DNA of 64,000 nucleotides from Sunxiuqinia indica (GCF_009847015.1 NZ_WVEM01000019.1:33237-97236); one strand, 5' to 3'; shown: positions 28,006 through 38,218, counted from the stretch's first letter. Notes: generated by a model not told the origin, from the letters alone. Translations and numbers: made by a program.

Positions 28006-29010
28006 TTATTTGAACATTGCAGCAGCCTGGTTAGAGGTAATTGCCACCATATTTACGATATCGCTCACCGAACAACCTCTCGACAGATCATTAATCGGAG
28101 CTGCCATTCCCTGTAATACAGGACCAATAGCTTCTGCTTGCGACAAACGTTGTACTAATTTATAACCAATATTTGCTGCTTCAAGTCCTGGGAAAACCAA
28201 TACGTTTGCACGACCAGCAACTTCACTGTCCGGAGCTTTTAACTTGGCAACCTCTGGTATAAGCGCTGCGTCCAACTGCAATTCACCATCGATTTTTAAC
28301 TCGCCATCTAGCTCCTTAGCTATTCTTGTGGCATTTACCACCTTGTCAACACGTTCGTGCTTCGCACTTCCTTTAGTCGAGAAGCTCAGCATGGCCACCC
28401 GAGGTTCCATGCCAACAAGAGCTTTTGCGGTACCAGCAGTGGTCACCGCAATTTCGGCTAACTGTCGTTCATCAGGATCGGGCATTACTGCGCAATCGGC
28501 AAAAACTAAAATTCCATCATGCCCAAAATGAGGATCGTTTACAAACATCAGGAAAGCACCGGAAACAACACTCACTCCCGGCAATGTTTTTACAAACTGG
28601 AAAGCCGGACGGAGGACGTCACCTGTTGCATTTATTGCACCGGCTATTTCTCCATCTGCATCACCACTTTTAATCATCAACGGAGCAAACACCAACGGGT
28701 CGTTCAACATTTCCAATGCTTGTTCCTTAGTCAATCCTTTTGATTTTCTGATTTCAACCATCAAGTCAGCATAGGCTGACCGACGTTCGTCAGTCTTCGG
28801 ATCAATCAGTACAGCACCTTTAATATTGACTCCCAGGTCTTCGGCTGCCTGCATAATCTCTCCCGGATTTCCCAATAAAGTAATCCGGGCAATATTTTCA
28901 TTTAAGATGATTTCTGTGGCTCTCAGAGTCCGGGGTTCTAATCCTTCTGGAAGAACAATACGCTTTTGATAACTTTGGGCGTTCTTAATAACACGTTCAA
29001 GTAGTTTCAT
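28006..29010 (-). CDS. pta: Phosphate acetyltransferase
   Basis: 334 residues, the short single-domain Pta type. Blocks are KRIVLPEGLEPRTLRATEII, FAPLMIKSGDADGEIAGAINATGDVLRPA, VVSGAFLMFVND, GILVFADCAVMPDPDERQLAEIA, MLSFSTKGSAKHERVDKV, and NVLVFPGLEAANIGYKL. It converts acetyl-CoA to acetyl-phosphate for AckA. It is the first gene of the pta-hbd(-ackA) transcript, with a consensus -7 box 45 bases upstream of its start. Confidence 0.96.
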   Translation of the reverse strand: MKLLERVIKNAQSYQKRIVLPEGLEPRTLRATEIILNENIARITLLGNPGEIMQAAEDLGVNIKGAVLIDPKTDERRSAYADLMVEIRKSKGLTKEQALEMLNDPLVFAPLMIKSGDADGEIAGAINATGDVLRPAFQFVKTLPGVSVVSGAFLMFVNDPHFGHDGILVFADCAVMPDPDERQLAEIAVTTAGTAKALVGMEPRVAMLSFSTKGSAKHERVDKVVNATRIAKELDGELKIDGELQLDAALIPEVAKLKAPDSEVAGRANVLVFPGLEAANIGYKLVQRLSQAEAIGPVLQGMAAPINDLSRGCSVSDIVNMVAITSNQAAAMFK

Positions 29011-29054
29011 CTGAAAGTTTAAGATTTTTAACTTTTGAGTAAAATATTCAAATA

Positions 29055-29062
29055 CAAAAGTA
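29055..29062 (-). promoter_or_regulatory. -7 box (TACTTTTG) of the pta transcript
   Basis: On the minus strand it matches TAnnTTTG exactly and lies 45 bases upstream of the pta start codon, predicting a leader of about 38 bases. Confidence 0.55.
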
Positions 29063-29286
29063 AGGAAAATTACCAGTTGATATCCCCAATGTGTGCTAAT
29101 TATTTGTTAACCCCTCCAATAATTAAGGACTTATAGCTATTTAGATGAAAAACAACAACAATTTGAGCAATCGATTGCATTGATCTATCTAGCTTTACGC
29201 ATGTAGACATATGCTATGTTAATTTTTTCTGAAAATTAATTGAGAATTAATCGAATCTGAATATTCTTTCAGCTCAAATAAATTGA

Positions 29287-29294
29287 TAATTTTG
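29287..29294 (+). promoter_or_regulatory. -7 box (TAATTTTG) of the FAD/4Fe-4S oxidoreductase gene
   Basis: Matches TAnnTTTG exactly, 24 bases ahead of the ATG, predicting a very short leader. The rest of 29011-29317 is AT-rich divergent promoter region with nothing else recognised. Confidence 0.55.
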
Positions 29295-29317
29295 TTCGTC
29301 GCACCAAGAATTCTTCT

Positions 29318-32233
29318 ATGAACACAAATGATTTGTTTCTGGAATTAAAACAAAAACTGGATGGTGATGTCTATACAGACAATGTGCAAAAGGTTATTTA
29401 CGCCACCGATGCTTCATCGTACCGGGAAATTCCACAAGCTGTTTGCAAACCAAGAAATAAAGCAGACATCCGCCAAATTATTGACTTCGCCCGGGAGCAC
29501 AAAACCTCAGTAATTCCGCGAGCCGGCGGAACATCGCTTGCCGGTCAGGTTGTAGGAAAGGGTATTGTGATTGATGTTTCTAAATACATGAACAGGATCA
29601 TTGAACTCAATGTCGATGAAAGGTGGGTGATTGTTGAACCGGGAGTAAACCTGACAGAACTAAATATGTATCTGGCTCCACACGGATTACAATTTGGACC
29701 CGAAACGTCAACCGCCAACCGTTGTTGTATTGGCGGCATGGTGGGAAACAACTCTTGCGGACTGCATTCGCTGATCTATGGGAGTGCCCGCGATCATATT
29801 CTGGAAGCAGACTGCATTCTTTCTGATGGGTCGGATGTTGTTTTTAAAACGTTGAATACGGAGGAATTTCTTGCTAAATGCAATGACAAACACGACAGTT
29901 TGGAAACGCGAATCTATAAGAACCTGTATGAAACGCTTTCAAATACCAACAACCAGGAAAATATCAGGAACGAGTATCCTGCCCCAACAGTAAAACGACG
30001 AAACAACGGGTATGCGATCGACATCTTGCTTGAGACCGATCCGTTTACAAAAAATGGAGAACCAATTAACGTTTGCAAACTGCTGGCCGGAAGTGAAGGA
30101 ACATTAGCATTCACCACTCAAATCAAACTCAACCTAATTCCCCTTCCTCCAAAACACAAGGGATTAGTTTGCGCTCATTTTAATAGCCTGCAAGAAGCCT
30201 ACCTTGGCAACTTGGTTGCCCTAAAACACAACCCGGGTGCCATCGAGTTGATGGATGACATCATTATGAACTGCACAAAGGAGAACATTGAACAACGTAA
30301 AAACCGCTTTTTCGTTCAGGGTGATCCGAAAGCGATGTTGATGATTGAATTTGCCAGAGATACAGAAGAAGAAATTCACCGTATTGCTCAAAACCTTGAA
30401 AAGGACTTTCGTAAAGCAGGACTTGGCTACCATTTTCCTTTGGTACTAGGCAACGACATGATCAAACGTGTATGGGCTCTTCGCACAGCAGGGCTCGGCC
30501 TGTTATCGAATATTGCGGGCGATAGGCAAAGTACAACAGTAATTGAAGATACCGCCGTGGCACCCGATTATTTGCCTGACTACATGAAGGAATTTGATGA
30601 AATTCTGGCTAAATATGGATTAAGCTGTGTGAAATACGCCCACATTGCAACCGGTGAAATACATTTACGTCCTCTTTTAAATTTGAAAGATGAAGCAGAC
30701 GTTCAGCTGTACCACACCATTGCCAAAGAGATTGCAGCGCTGGTGAAAAAATACAAAGGTTCGTTGAGTGGCGAACACGGCGATGGCCGATTACGTGGCG
30801 AATTTATCCCGTTTATGCTTGGCGAGGCAAACTACCAACTCATTAAAAAGCTGAAACAAACCTGGGATCCGGACAATATTTTAAATCCCGGAAAAATAGT
30901 GGACACCCCTCCCATTACTGAAAATCTCCGGTATTTAATTGGAGAAACAAAAAAGATTGACACTACCTTTGACTTCTCCGAAACCAAAGGTTTTTTAAGA
31001 GCCATTGAAAAGTGCAACGGAACGGGCGATTGCCGTAAAAGTGTTCTGATTGGTGGCAGCATGTGCCCGACTTATATGGCCACCAAAGATGAGGACAAAA
31101 CCACCCGGGGACGAGCCAATGTGCTGCGCGAATTTTTAACCCGCTCAGATAAAAGCAATCCGTTTGATCATGAGGAGATTTACAACATCCTGGATCTGTG
31201 TATTTCCTGTAAAGCCTGCAAAGCCGAATGCCCATCGAATGTGGATATGGCCAAGTTTAAAGCTGAATTTTTACAGCATTATTACGAAATTCACGGTATC
31301 CCATTACGCACCCGGTTGATTGCTTATTTGCCGCAATTAAACAGATTAGGTAGGCCTTTTCGTGGCTTAACCAATTTCATAATGGAAACCAATACACTAA
31401 AAAAAGCCATTGGTTTTGCACCGGAACGAAACCTTCCAAAACTTTCAAAGCTGAGTTTGCGAAAATGGTACACCAAACCACGATCAAGCTCCGGCTTAAG
31501 CAAGGGAAAAGTCTATCTTTTTGCTGATGAGTTTACCAACGAAAACGAAAGTGACATCGGAATCAAAGCGATTTTGTTACTCAATAAGTTGGGGTACGAA
31601 GTTGAAATTCCGAAACATCGCGAAAGTGGCAGAACATACCTGTCAAAAGGACTGGTAAAAACCGCCAAAGGAATTGCCACAAAAAACATTCAGCAACTAA
31701 CAGAATTGGTAAGCGATTCAACTCCTTTAATCGGAATTGAGCCATCTGCAATTTTGTCTTTTCGAGATGAATACCCGGAGCTGGTTGACGATCAGTTTAA
31801 AGACAAAGCAAAAGAATTAGCCAAAAACACCTTTCTTTTTGACGAGTTTATTGCTTCCGAATTTGAAAAAGGAAAGATTGATCAATCGCTTTTCACCGAA
31901 GCAACACAGGCAATCAAACTGCATGGCCATTGTCAGCAAAAAGCGATTGCAAGTACCGCCTCTACAAAAACAATGTTGGAAATCCCCAAGAATTATATCG
32001 TGTCCGAAATCCCAAGCGGCTGTTGTGGAATGGCCGGTTCTTTTGGTTATGAAAAGGAACATTACGAGCTCAGCCAAAAAATTGGTGAATTGGTTTTATT
32101 CCCGGCAGTGCGCGAAGCCCAACAGCAAGAGATTATTTCAGCACCGGGAACTTCATGCCGACATCAGATTCTGGAAGGAACCGGGCGAAAAGTATTGCAT
32201 CCGGTTGAAGTTTTGTATGATGCTTTAAGTTAA
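29318..32233 (+). CDS. FAD-linked oxidase / 4Fe-4S / CCG-domain fusion (D-2-hydroxyacid dehydrogenase type)
   Basis: 971 residues. An N-terminal FAD_binding_4 domain (about 35-265) has SVIPRAGGTSLAGQ, NRCCIGGMVGNNSCG and LAGSEGTLAFTTQIKLNLIP. A FAD-oxidase C-terminal domain follows, with GSLSGEHGDGRLRGEFIP and WDPDNILNPGKI near 480-530. Next is an iron-sulphur domain with two cysteine clusters, the second CISCKACKAECPSNVDMAKF, and finally a heterodisulfide-reductase-like CCG domain (GHCQQKA, SGCCGMAGSFGYEKEHY). It joins what GlcD and GlcF do as separate subunits, like YdiJ-type proteins. It probably oxidises D-lactate, D-2-hydroxyglutarate or a similar acid; the substrate is unknown. No lactate permease is adjacent. 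Confidence 0.9.
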   Translation: MNTNDLFLELKQKLDGDVYTDNVQKVIYATDASSYREIPQAVCKPRNKADIRQIIDFAREHKTSVIPRAGGTSLAGQVVGKGIVIDVSKYMNRIIELNVDERWVIVEPGVNLTELNMYLAPHGLQFGPETSTANRCCIGGMVGNNSCGLHSLIYGSARDHILEADCILSDGSDVVFKTLNTEEFLAKCNDKHDSLETRIYKNLYETLSNTNNQENIRNEYPAPTVKRRNNGYAIDILLETDPFTKNGEPINVCKLLAGSEGTLAFTTQIKLNLIPLPPKHKGLVCAHFNSLQEAYLGNLVALKHNPGAIELMDDIIMNCTKENIEQRKNRFFVQGDPKAMLMIEFARDTEEEIHRIAQNLEKDFRKAGLGYHFPLVLGNDMIKRVWALRTAGLGLLSNIAGDRQSTTVIEDTAVAPDYLPDYMKEFDEILAKYGLSCVKYAHIATGEIHLRPLLNLKDEADVQLYHTIAKEIAALVKKYKGSLSGEHGDGRLRGEFIPFMLGEANYQLIKKLKQTWDPDNILNPGKIVDTPPITENLRYLIGETKKIDTTFDFSETKGFLRAIEKCNGTGDCRKSVLIGGSMCPTYMATKDEDKTTRGRANVLREFLTRSDKSNPFDHEEIYNILDLCISCKACKAECPSNVDMAKFKAEFLQHYYEIHGIPLRTRLIAYLPQLNRLGRPFRGLTNFIMETNTLKKAIGFAPERNLPKLSKLSLRKWYTKPRSSSGLSKGKVYLFADEFTNENESDIGIKAILLLNKLGYEVEIPKHRESGRTYLSKGLVKTAKGIATKNIQQLTELVSDSTPLIGIEPSAILSFRDEYPELVDDQFKDKAKELAKNTFLFDEFIASEFEKGKIDQSLFTEATQAIKLHGHCQQKAIASTASTKTMLEIPKNYIVSEIPSGCCGMAGSFGYEKEHYELSQKIGELVLFPAVREAQQQEIISAPGTSCRHQILEGTGRKVLHPVEVLYDALS

Positions 32234-32290
32234 ACCTGACAATACAAACAAACAGTAACGACTCTTGTTATTTCGTAAAAATATAGATTC

Positions 32291-32884
32291 ATGAATAATT
32301 TCTGGGACGAACGCTTTTCAAGCAAAGAATATGTATATGGTATCGAACCAAACAATTTTCTAAAAGAAGAACTACAAAAATTAACTCCGGGTAAAATACT
32401 GCTCCCGGGCGAAGGAGAAGGACGAAATGCGGCATTCGCAGCAAAATCAGGTTGGCAAGTCACCGCTTTCGATCCAAGTGTTGAAGGCAAAAAGAAAGCC
32501 GAAAAATTGGCGCAGCAGCTTCAGGTCGAGTTTGAATACTTAATCCACTCCTACGACACCATTGAGTTGAAAGATGAATCGTTTGATTGTATGGGCTTAG
32601 TTTTTACACACATGCCTGCGACCAAAAGAAATAGCTACCACCAAAAACTAGCGAGCTACCTAAAAGCCGGTGGAACGTTAATTTTAGAGGGTTTCTCGAA
32701 AAAGCAAATTAAGAACAACACCGGTGGTCCGCAAGACATCGGCATGCTTTTTTCGAAAAAAGAGCTGCAAGCAGATTTTGCTAATTTCTCAAAACTGGAG
32801 ATTACTGAACAAGAAGTTGTTTTAGACGAAGGGCCATTTCATAAAGGTCGAGCCGACGTTATTCGACTGGTAGCAACCAAATAA
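32291..32884 (+). CDS. Class I SAM-dependent methyltransferase (TehB-like)
   Basis: 197 residues. The first block NNFWDERFSSKEYVYGIEPNNFL is typical of small TehB-like/thiopurine-type methyltransferases. The SAM site reads KILLPGEGEGRNAAFAAKSGWQVTAFDPS, then FDCMGLVFTHMPA and YLKAGGTLILEGFSKKQ. Cytoplasmic; substrate unknown. It starts 57 bases after the oxidoreductase and is followed by a hairpin, so it may end that transcript. Confidence 0.88.
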   Translation: MNNFWDERFSSKEYVYGIEPNNFLKEELQKLTPGKILLPGEGEGRNAAFAAKSGWQVTAFDPSVEGKKKAEKLAQQLQVEFEYLIHSYDTIELKDESFDCMGLVFTHMPATKRNSYHQKLASYLKAGGTLILEGFSKKQIKNNTGGPQDIGMLFSKKELQADFANFSKLEITEQEVVLDEGPFHKGRADVIRLVATK

Positions 32885-32904
32885 TTCTTAAATAAACATA
32901 AATC

Positions 32905-32946
32905 AAAGGTAGAAAACCTGACAATCTGTATGGCTTTTCTACCTTT
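32905..32946 (+). terminator. Hairpin after the methyltransferase gene
   Basis: Arms AAAGGTAGAAAACC and its complement (one bulged G) surround a 13-base loop, 20 bases after the stop. The trailing T run is only three bases, so it may be an inefficient terminator or an mRNA-stabilising structure. Confidence 0.5.
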
Positions 32947-32972
32947 GGGTGCATTTTAAAACACAATCAACA

Positions 32973-34205
32973 ATGACAACTTTATTCTGGATCATTATAG
33001 GAATTCTGGTCTTCGATTTTATTCTCGAACGATACCTCGACTATCTAAATACCACTCGCTGGAGCAATCAATTGCCCGCCGAAGTAAAAGACATTTATGA
33101 CAAAGAAAAATATCGAAAACAACAGCTGTACTCTAAAACCAACCATCGGTTTGGTATGTTGACCAGTTCGTTTAGTTTCTTGTTGATCATGCTGATGTTT
33201 TTCTTTCAGGGTTTTGCTTTGGTAAATGACTGGGCGATGGATATTTCGAGTAATCCGATATGGTCAGCACTGCTTTTCTTTGGTATTTTGATGCTGGCAT
33301 CCGATATTCTCAACACCCCATTCGATTTATACAGCACCTTTGTTATCGAGGAGAAATTCGGGTTTAATAAAACAACGGCAAAAACATACGTACTCGACAA
33401 AATTAAGGGCTGGCTACTGGGCGCTGTTATTGGAGGTGGTTTACTGGCCTTAATCATTTTCATCTACCTAAAAACCGGGCAATGGTTTTGGCTTTATGTC
33501 TGGATCGTCATCAGTGTATTCTCCATTTTTATGGCCATGTTTTATTCGAGCTTGATTGTTCCGTTGTTCAACAAACAAACTCCCTTGGAAGATGGTGAAT
33601 TGAAGCAAGCCATTCAAAATTTTGCCGGTAAAGTCGGCTTTAAACTCGACAATATTTATGTGATTGATGGCAGCAAACGATCAACGAAAGCTAATGCATA
33701 CTTTGCCGGATTGGGTGCAAAAAAACGAATTGTGCTTTACGACACCTTAATCAATGACATGGAGATCCCGGAGCTGGTTGCCGTACTGGCTCACGAAATT
33801 GGACATTACAAAAAGAAACACATTATCTGGAGCTTAATCATTGGTATCTTGCAAACCGGATTCATGCTTTTTGTCTTCTCCCTCTTGATCAATAGCCCGA
33901 CTCTTTCAGAGGCACTTGGCGTAGCAGAACCCAATTTTCACATCGGACTAATTGCGTTTGGAATTTTATATTCACCTCTGTCCTCCATAATTGGAATTGG
34001 TATGAATATGCTATCGCGCAAGAATGAATACGAAGCGGATGCTTTTGCAGCCGAACATTATGACGGTAAACCATTGGCCTCTGCATTAAAAAAGCTATCG
34101 GTTAAAAATCTAAGTAACCTTCGCCCACATCCGGCCTACGTGTTTGTGCATTACTCGCATCCAACACTATTGCAACGCCTGCAAGCATTGGAAAAGAGAG
34201 GGTAA
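32973..34205 (+). CDS. M48 family membrane metalloprotease (Ste24/CAAX-type)
   Basis: 410 residues from the ATG at 32973; the frame extends to a GTG at 32949, which adds eight unlikely residues. The zinc motif HEIGH is at about 274-278 in VAVLAHEIGHYKKKHI, and the third ligand region is NEYEADAFAAEHY. Hydrophobic segments occur at about 3-19, 65-85, 97-112, 148-166, 172-195, 283-300 and 320-345. The KRSTKANAYFAGLG block before the zinc site is typical of Ste24 peptidases. It sits in the inner membrane and is probably involved in protein quality control. Confidence 0.93.
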   Translation: MTTLFWIIIGILVFDFILERYLDYLNTTRWSNQLPAEVKDIYDKEKYRKQQLYSKTNHRFGMLTSSFSFLLIMLMFFFQGFALVNDWAMDISSNPIWSALLFFGILMLASDILNTPFDLYSTFVIEEKFGFNKTTAKTYVLDKIKGWLLGAVIGGGLLALIIFIYLKTGQWFWLYVWIVISVFSIFMAMFYSSLIVPLFNKQTPLEDGELKQAIQNFAGKVGFKLDNIYVIDGSKRSTKANAYFAGLGAKKRIVLYDTLINDMEIPELVAVLAHEIGHYKKKHIIWSLIIGILQTGFMLFVFSLLINSPTLSEALGVAEPNFHIGLIAFGILYSPLSSIIGIGMNMLSRKNEYEADAFAAEHYDGKPLASALKKLSVKNLSNLRPHPAYVFVHYSHPTLLQRLQALEKRG

Positions 34206-34246
34206 GAAAACTTGAAATCCGAAACTTTGAATTCAGAACAAATAGC

Positions 34247-35503
34247 ATGAAAGCAGAAATTATAACGATAGGAGACGAAATACTAATCGGACAAATTGTT
34301 GATACCAACTCCGCGTGGATGGGTGAACAACTCAATTTACATGGAATAGAGATTTTTCAGATCACATCGGTGCATGATGACCATGAGCATATTCTAAAAG
34401 CATTGGCCAGTGCCGAGAAGCATGCTGATCTGGTTTTAATTACCGGAGGATTGGGACCAACAAAAGACGACATCACCAAAAAGGTGCTTTGCGAGTACTT
34501 TGACTCTGAAATGGTAATCAATCAGGAAGTGTTACAACGGGTAACCGAGCGACTGACTAAACGCAATATCGCCATGAATCAGCTGAATAAAGATCAGGCG
34601 TTGGTTCCCGACAAATGCACGGTTCTGACTAATTCCACCGGTACTGCTCCGGGAATGTGGTTCGAAAAGAATGACACCATATTTGTATCAATGCCGGGCG
34701 TTCCATTCGAAATGAAAAGTATTATGAGCGAGGAAGTGCTTCCGCGACTCAGTAAAAATGGGAAAGCCAGGTCTATCTATCATCAAACGGTTTTGGTTTA
34801 TGGCATTCCCGAATCAATGCTTGCCGAAAAGCTGGAAGAATGGGAAGCCGCCCTACCCGACTTTATTAAACTGGCCTACTTACCCAGCCAGCTGATGATT
34901 CGACTAAGATTGAGTGCCTACGGAAAAGAAATGGAGCTGCTGAAAAAGGAAGTTCACCAGCAGATTGAGCTTCTGAAACCTTTAATTGCTGAAAACTTTT
35001 TTGGTTACAACGCCGATTCTTTGGCAGGAGTAACCGGACAGCTTTTAACTTCAGCTAAATTGACTTTGGGAATTGCCGAAAGTTGCACCGGAGGGAATAT
35101 TGCTCATATGTTTACCGCTAATCCCGGCAGTTCATCCTATTTAAAAGGCGGTATTATTGCTTACTCGAATGAAGTCAAACAACACCTATTGAAAGTAAGT
35201 GCCGATGAGCTGGAAAAATATGGAGCAGTGAGCAAAGAAGTCGCTCTGCAAATGGCCCAAGGAGTGCAGCAAGCACTGGATACCGATTACGCCATAGCTA
35301 CAACAGGAATCGCAGGCCCCGACGGCGGAACAGATGAAAAACCCGTTGGCACCGTTTGGATTGCCGTTATCAGTAAACAGAATATCAAGCTGGAGCGTTA
35401 TACTTTTGCGCATAACCGCGAGCGCAATATTTTACGTTCCTCGCAAGCAGCAATTGACCTGCTTCGAAAGCTTATATTATTCGAAAACCCACATTTGGCA
35501 TGA
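34247..35503 (+). CDS. cinA: CinA-family protein (NMN amidohydrolase / damage-inducible)
   Basis: 418 residues with both CinA domains. The N-terminal MoCF-like domain (1-170) shows EIITIGDEILIGQIVDTNSAWM and LITGGLGPTKDDITKK. The C-terminal domain (about 260-418) shows LGIAESCTGGNIAHMFTANPGSS and YAIATTGIAGPDGGTDEKPVGTV, the site of nicotinamide-mononucleotide deamidation. It salvages NMN in pyridine nucleotide recycling. It lies 41 bases after the protease gene on the same strand. recA, often next to cinA in other phyla, is not here. Confidence 0.95.
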   Translation: MKAEIITIGDEILIGQIVDTNSAWMGEQLNLHGIEIFQITSVHDDHEHILKALASAEKHADLVLITGGLGPTKDDITKKVLCEYFDSEMVINQEVLQRVTERLTKRNIAMNQLNKDQALVPDKCTVLTNSTGTAPGMWFEKNDTIFVSMPGVPFEMKSIMSEEVLPRLSKNGKARSIYHQTVLVYGIPESMLAEKLEEWEAALPDFIKLAYLPSQLMIRLRLSAYGKEMELLKKEVHQQIELLKPLIAENFFGYNADSLAGVTGQLLTSAKLTLGIAESCTGGNIAHMFTANPGSSSYLKGGIIAYSNEVKQHLLKVSADELEKYGAVSKEVALQMAQGVQQALDTDYAIATTGIAGPDGGTDEKPVGTVWIAVISKQNIKLERYTFAHNRERNILRSSQAAIDLLRKLILFENPHLA

Positions 35504-35619
35504 TTCTTTCGTTAAAGAACATGAATTATCATTTACATGTAATTCTTTTGCGTAAAACTCGTTTTATATAAACACAAATGAGATCGAACAACCACAAATT
35601 ATAATCAATCAATAAACCC

Positions 35620-38100
35620 ATGAAGAAAGTATTCATTACCATAGCCATCATTATTCTGTTACTAATAGCTGCAATCATCATAGTTCCAATCGTTTTTAAA
35701 AAGCCACTACTAAACAAGGTAAAAACAACGTTGAATGAAAATGTTAATGCGAAAGTTGAATTTGCAGACTTTAATCTCAACTTGTGGAGAAATTTTCCCA
35801 ATGTAACCATGGAACTTGAAGGACTGACCGTAACCGGAATTAATCCATTTGAAGGAGACACCTTGGTGAAAATGGCGTCGTTGGCTACTGATATTTCGTT
35901 AAGTGATTTAATTAACGGAGAAGATTTCACCATACAGAGTTTACGATTGAACAAGGCGCAAATCAATTTATTGGCTAATGCAAATAGCGAGGTAAATTGG
36001 GACATTGCCAAGGAAACAACAGAAACGGAGACTACAGGAACGAGTGAGAGCGGGATGTCCATTTCGCTGAATGACATTGAGATTCGCGACCTAAGTTTAA
36101 TTTACAGAGACGCATCAACGGCAACTGTCGTTGGGCTTTTGCATTCCAACCTCGATGCCAGCGGAACATTGGAAGGAACAATTACAAAATTTGATCTGGA
36201 TGCTGAAATTGGAGAATTTAGGCTCGAATACGATTCAACCGAATATATTGCCAATACCGTTTTAAAAGTGAATAGCCAACTCATGGCTGACTACGATAAG
36301 ATGAACTTTGAATTCGGCGAATCAACCATCCATTTAAATGAGCTGCCGCTCGACTTGAGCGGGCGTTTTGAAATGCCGTCAGACAGCATGTATTTCGATC
36401 TTCAATTTAAGCAACCACAAAGCGACTTTGCAACCTTACTAGCTATGGTTCCCAAATCGTATCAAAGCTGCTATTTAGAAGACATTCAAACCACCGGCGA
36501 AGCAGGATTTGAAGGGCAGGTAAAAGGTTGGTTTTACGAAGATAACTATCCTGAAATTGATGCTCGCCTGTATGTGCAAGATGCAACCCTGCAATATGCC
36601 AATGCTCCCGACAAGATCGAACGTATTTCATTGGATGGAAAAATCTCCAAGCCACAGGGAGAATTGGATTTGCTAACCGTGAATATTTCGAATGCGCATG
36701 CACAAATTCGTGAAAACCCCGTTGACGCACGCCTAACACTAACGCATCCTATGAGCGATCCGGCATTTGATGCATCTTTTAAAGGAAAAATTGATTTTAC
36801 CCGACTAACGAGTGTGATCCCCATGGACAGCATCGAACTGCAAGGTATAATGGATGGCAACCTGAGTGTAAAAGGGAGAATGTCGGCCATTGAGAATGAA
36901 AACTACGAGAAAATCGCTTCCGATGGGGCGTTTACTTTTAGCAATTTCAAAGTAAAAACACCACAAATCACTCAAGCAGTTGAAATAAAGTCCGGCTCGG
37001 TAAAAGTTGATAATACGTCGATCACAATCAGCTCTTTCAATGCGAAAACCGGTCAAAGTGATTTTGCGCTAAATGGCAAACTCACCAATTATCTTCCTTA
37101 TTTCTTGCTCGACAAAACCTTGCAAGGAAATTTCTCCTTGCAATCAAACTACCTTAATTTTAATGAATTGTCCAATCTAATGGCAGCTGAAGCCGATTCC
37201 GTTTCAACAACAACCAACGATAGTGTTTTTGCATTTCAGGTTCCGGCAAACCTCAATTTAGCTTTTAACTCAAGCATTAACAGAGCAATGTTCGACCGCA
37301 TAGAGATCAGAAACATCGTTGGCCTAATTGAGGTACAAAACAAGCAACTGAAACTGAAAAAACTGAACATGGACTTGTTGCAAGGACATCTGGCAGTTGA
37401 TGGCAGTTACAAAAGCAACGCAGCAAACAAACCCTTATTTGATTTCAATTTGAATATCAGTGACATTCAGATTCCCGCCGCCTATCAATCGTTCGGATTG
37501 GTGCAGCGCTACCTACCAATTGCTGCACGCAGCCAAGGGGAATTCTCCACCGATTTAAAGTTTAATGGTCAATTGAACGAACAGCTCAATATCATTCCGT
37601 CAACCCTCGATGGTAGCGGTTTTTTCAACACACAAAACTTACATATTATCGACTCTCCCACCTTCAACCAAATTAAAAGTTTCATCAAAAAAGAGAAGCT
37701 AAAGAATGTGAAGGTTGATGATTTCACCGCCTATTTCAATTTTGATAACGGAAACATCGAACTAAAACCATTTCAAACGAAAATAGCCGATCAGCAAGTT
37801 TCGATGCACGGAAATCTGACGGTGGACCAAATGCTTGATATTAAATTGGACTTTCAGGTAAACCGCGAAGATATAAGTGGAGATATTAATAGCATGTTGG
37901 GATTTCTTCCCGGATCAAATAACATCACCCTCATTCCGGTTACCGTTGGTATTACCGGAAACTTAACCGATCCTCAAGTGAAAATGGATTTAAGTAAGGC
38001 AAAAAAAATGATTCAGGAAGAAGTAAAGAAATCAACTCAGGAAGGAATTGAAAAATCGGTAAAAGATATTGGTGACAAGTTAAAGAAACTATTTAACTAG
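35620..38100 (+). CDS. AsmA-family envelope protein
   Basis: 826 residues with an N-terminal membrane anchor (about 1-26, VFITIAIIILLLIAAIIIVP) followed by AsmA-like beta-groove repeats: a first domain (ANVEFADFNLNLWRNFPNVTMELEGLTV) and a C-terminal AsmA_2-like region (SGFFNTQNLHIIDSPTFNQIKSF, FDNGNIELKPFQTKIADQQVSMHGNLTVD). It ends in a charged amphipathic tail (KSTQEGIEKSVKDIGDKLKKLF). The family is thought to bridge inner and outer membranes and help move lipid. Monocistronic, 116 bases after cinA. Confidence 0.88.
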   Translation: MKKVFITIAIIILLLIAAIIIVPIVFKKPLLNKVKTTLNENVNAKVEFADFNLNLWRNFPNVTMELEGLTVTGINPFEGDTLVKMASLATDISLSDLINGEDFTIQSLRLNKAQINLLANANSEVNWDIAKETTETETTGTSESGMSISLNDIEIRDLSLIYRDASTATVVGLLHSNLDASGTLEGTITKFDLDAEIGEFRLEYDSTEYIANTVLKVNSQLMADYDKMNFEFGESTIHLNELPLDLSGRFEMPSDSMYFDLQFKQPQSDFATLLAMVPKSYQSCYLEDIQTTGEAGFEGQVKGWFYEDNYPEIDARLYVQDATLQYANAPDKIERISLDGKISKPQGELDLLTVNISNAHAQIRENPVDARLTLTHPMSDPAFDASFKGKIDFTRLTSVIPMDSIELQGIMDGNLSVKGRMSAIENENYEKIASDGAFTFSNFKVKTPQITQAVEIKSGSVKVDNTSITISSFNAKTGQSDFALNGKLTNYLPYFLLDKTLQGNFSLQSNYLNFNELSNLMAAEADSVSTTTNDSVFAFQVPANLNLAFNSSINRAMFDRIEIRNIVGLIEVQNKQLKLKKLNMDLLQGHLAVDGSYKSNAANKPLFDFNLNISDIQIPAAYQSFGLVQRYLPIAARSQGEFSTDLKFNGQLNEQLNIIPSTLDGSGFFNTQNLHIIDSPTFNQIKSFIKKEKLKNVKVDDFTAYFNFDNGNIELKPFQTKIADQQVSMHGNLTVDQMLDIKLDFQVNREDISGDINSMLGFLPGSNNITLIPVTVGITGNLTDPQVKMDLSKAKKMIQEEVKKSTQEGIEKSVKDIGDKLKKLFN

Positions 38101-38204
38101 TTGTCATCTGGTTGCCATAGTGTTGCCCAACACAAAGGCAAATCGGACAAAACCTTTTTCCTAAATAAAAGATAAATTTCTTCTTTTATAGAATATGTTT
38201 TAGC

Positions 38205-38212
38205 TAGCTTTG
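38205..38212 (+). promoter_or_regulatory. -7 box (TAGCTTTG) of corA
   Basis: Exact TAnnTTTG match 124 bases before the corA start, giving a predicted 5' leader of about 118 bases. That is far longer than the 10-40 base leaders predicted for other genes here. Confidence 0.6.
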
Positions 38213-38218
38213 CACCGC

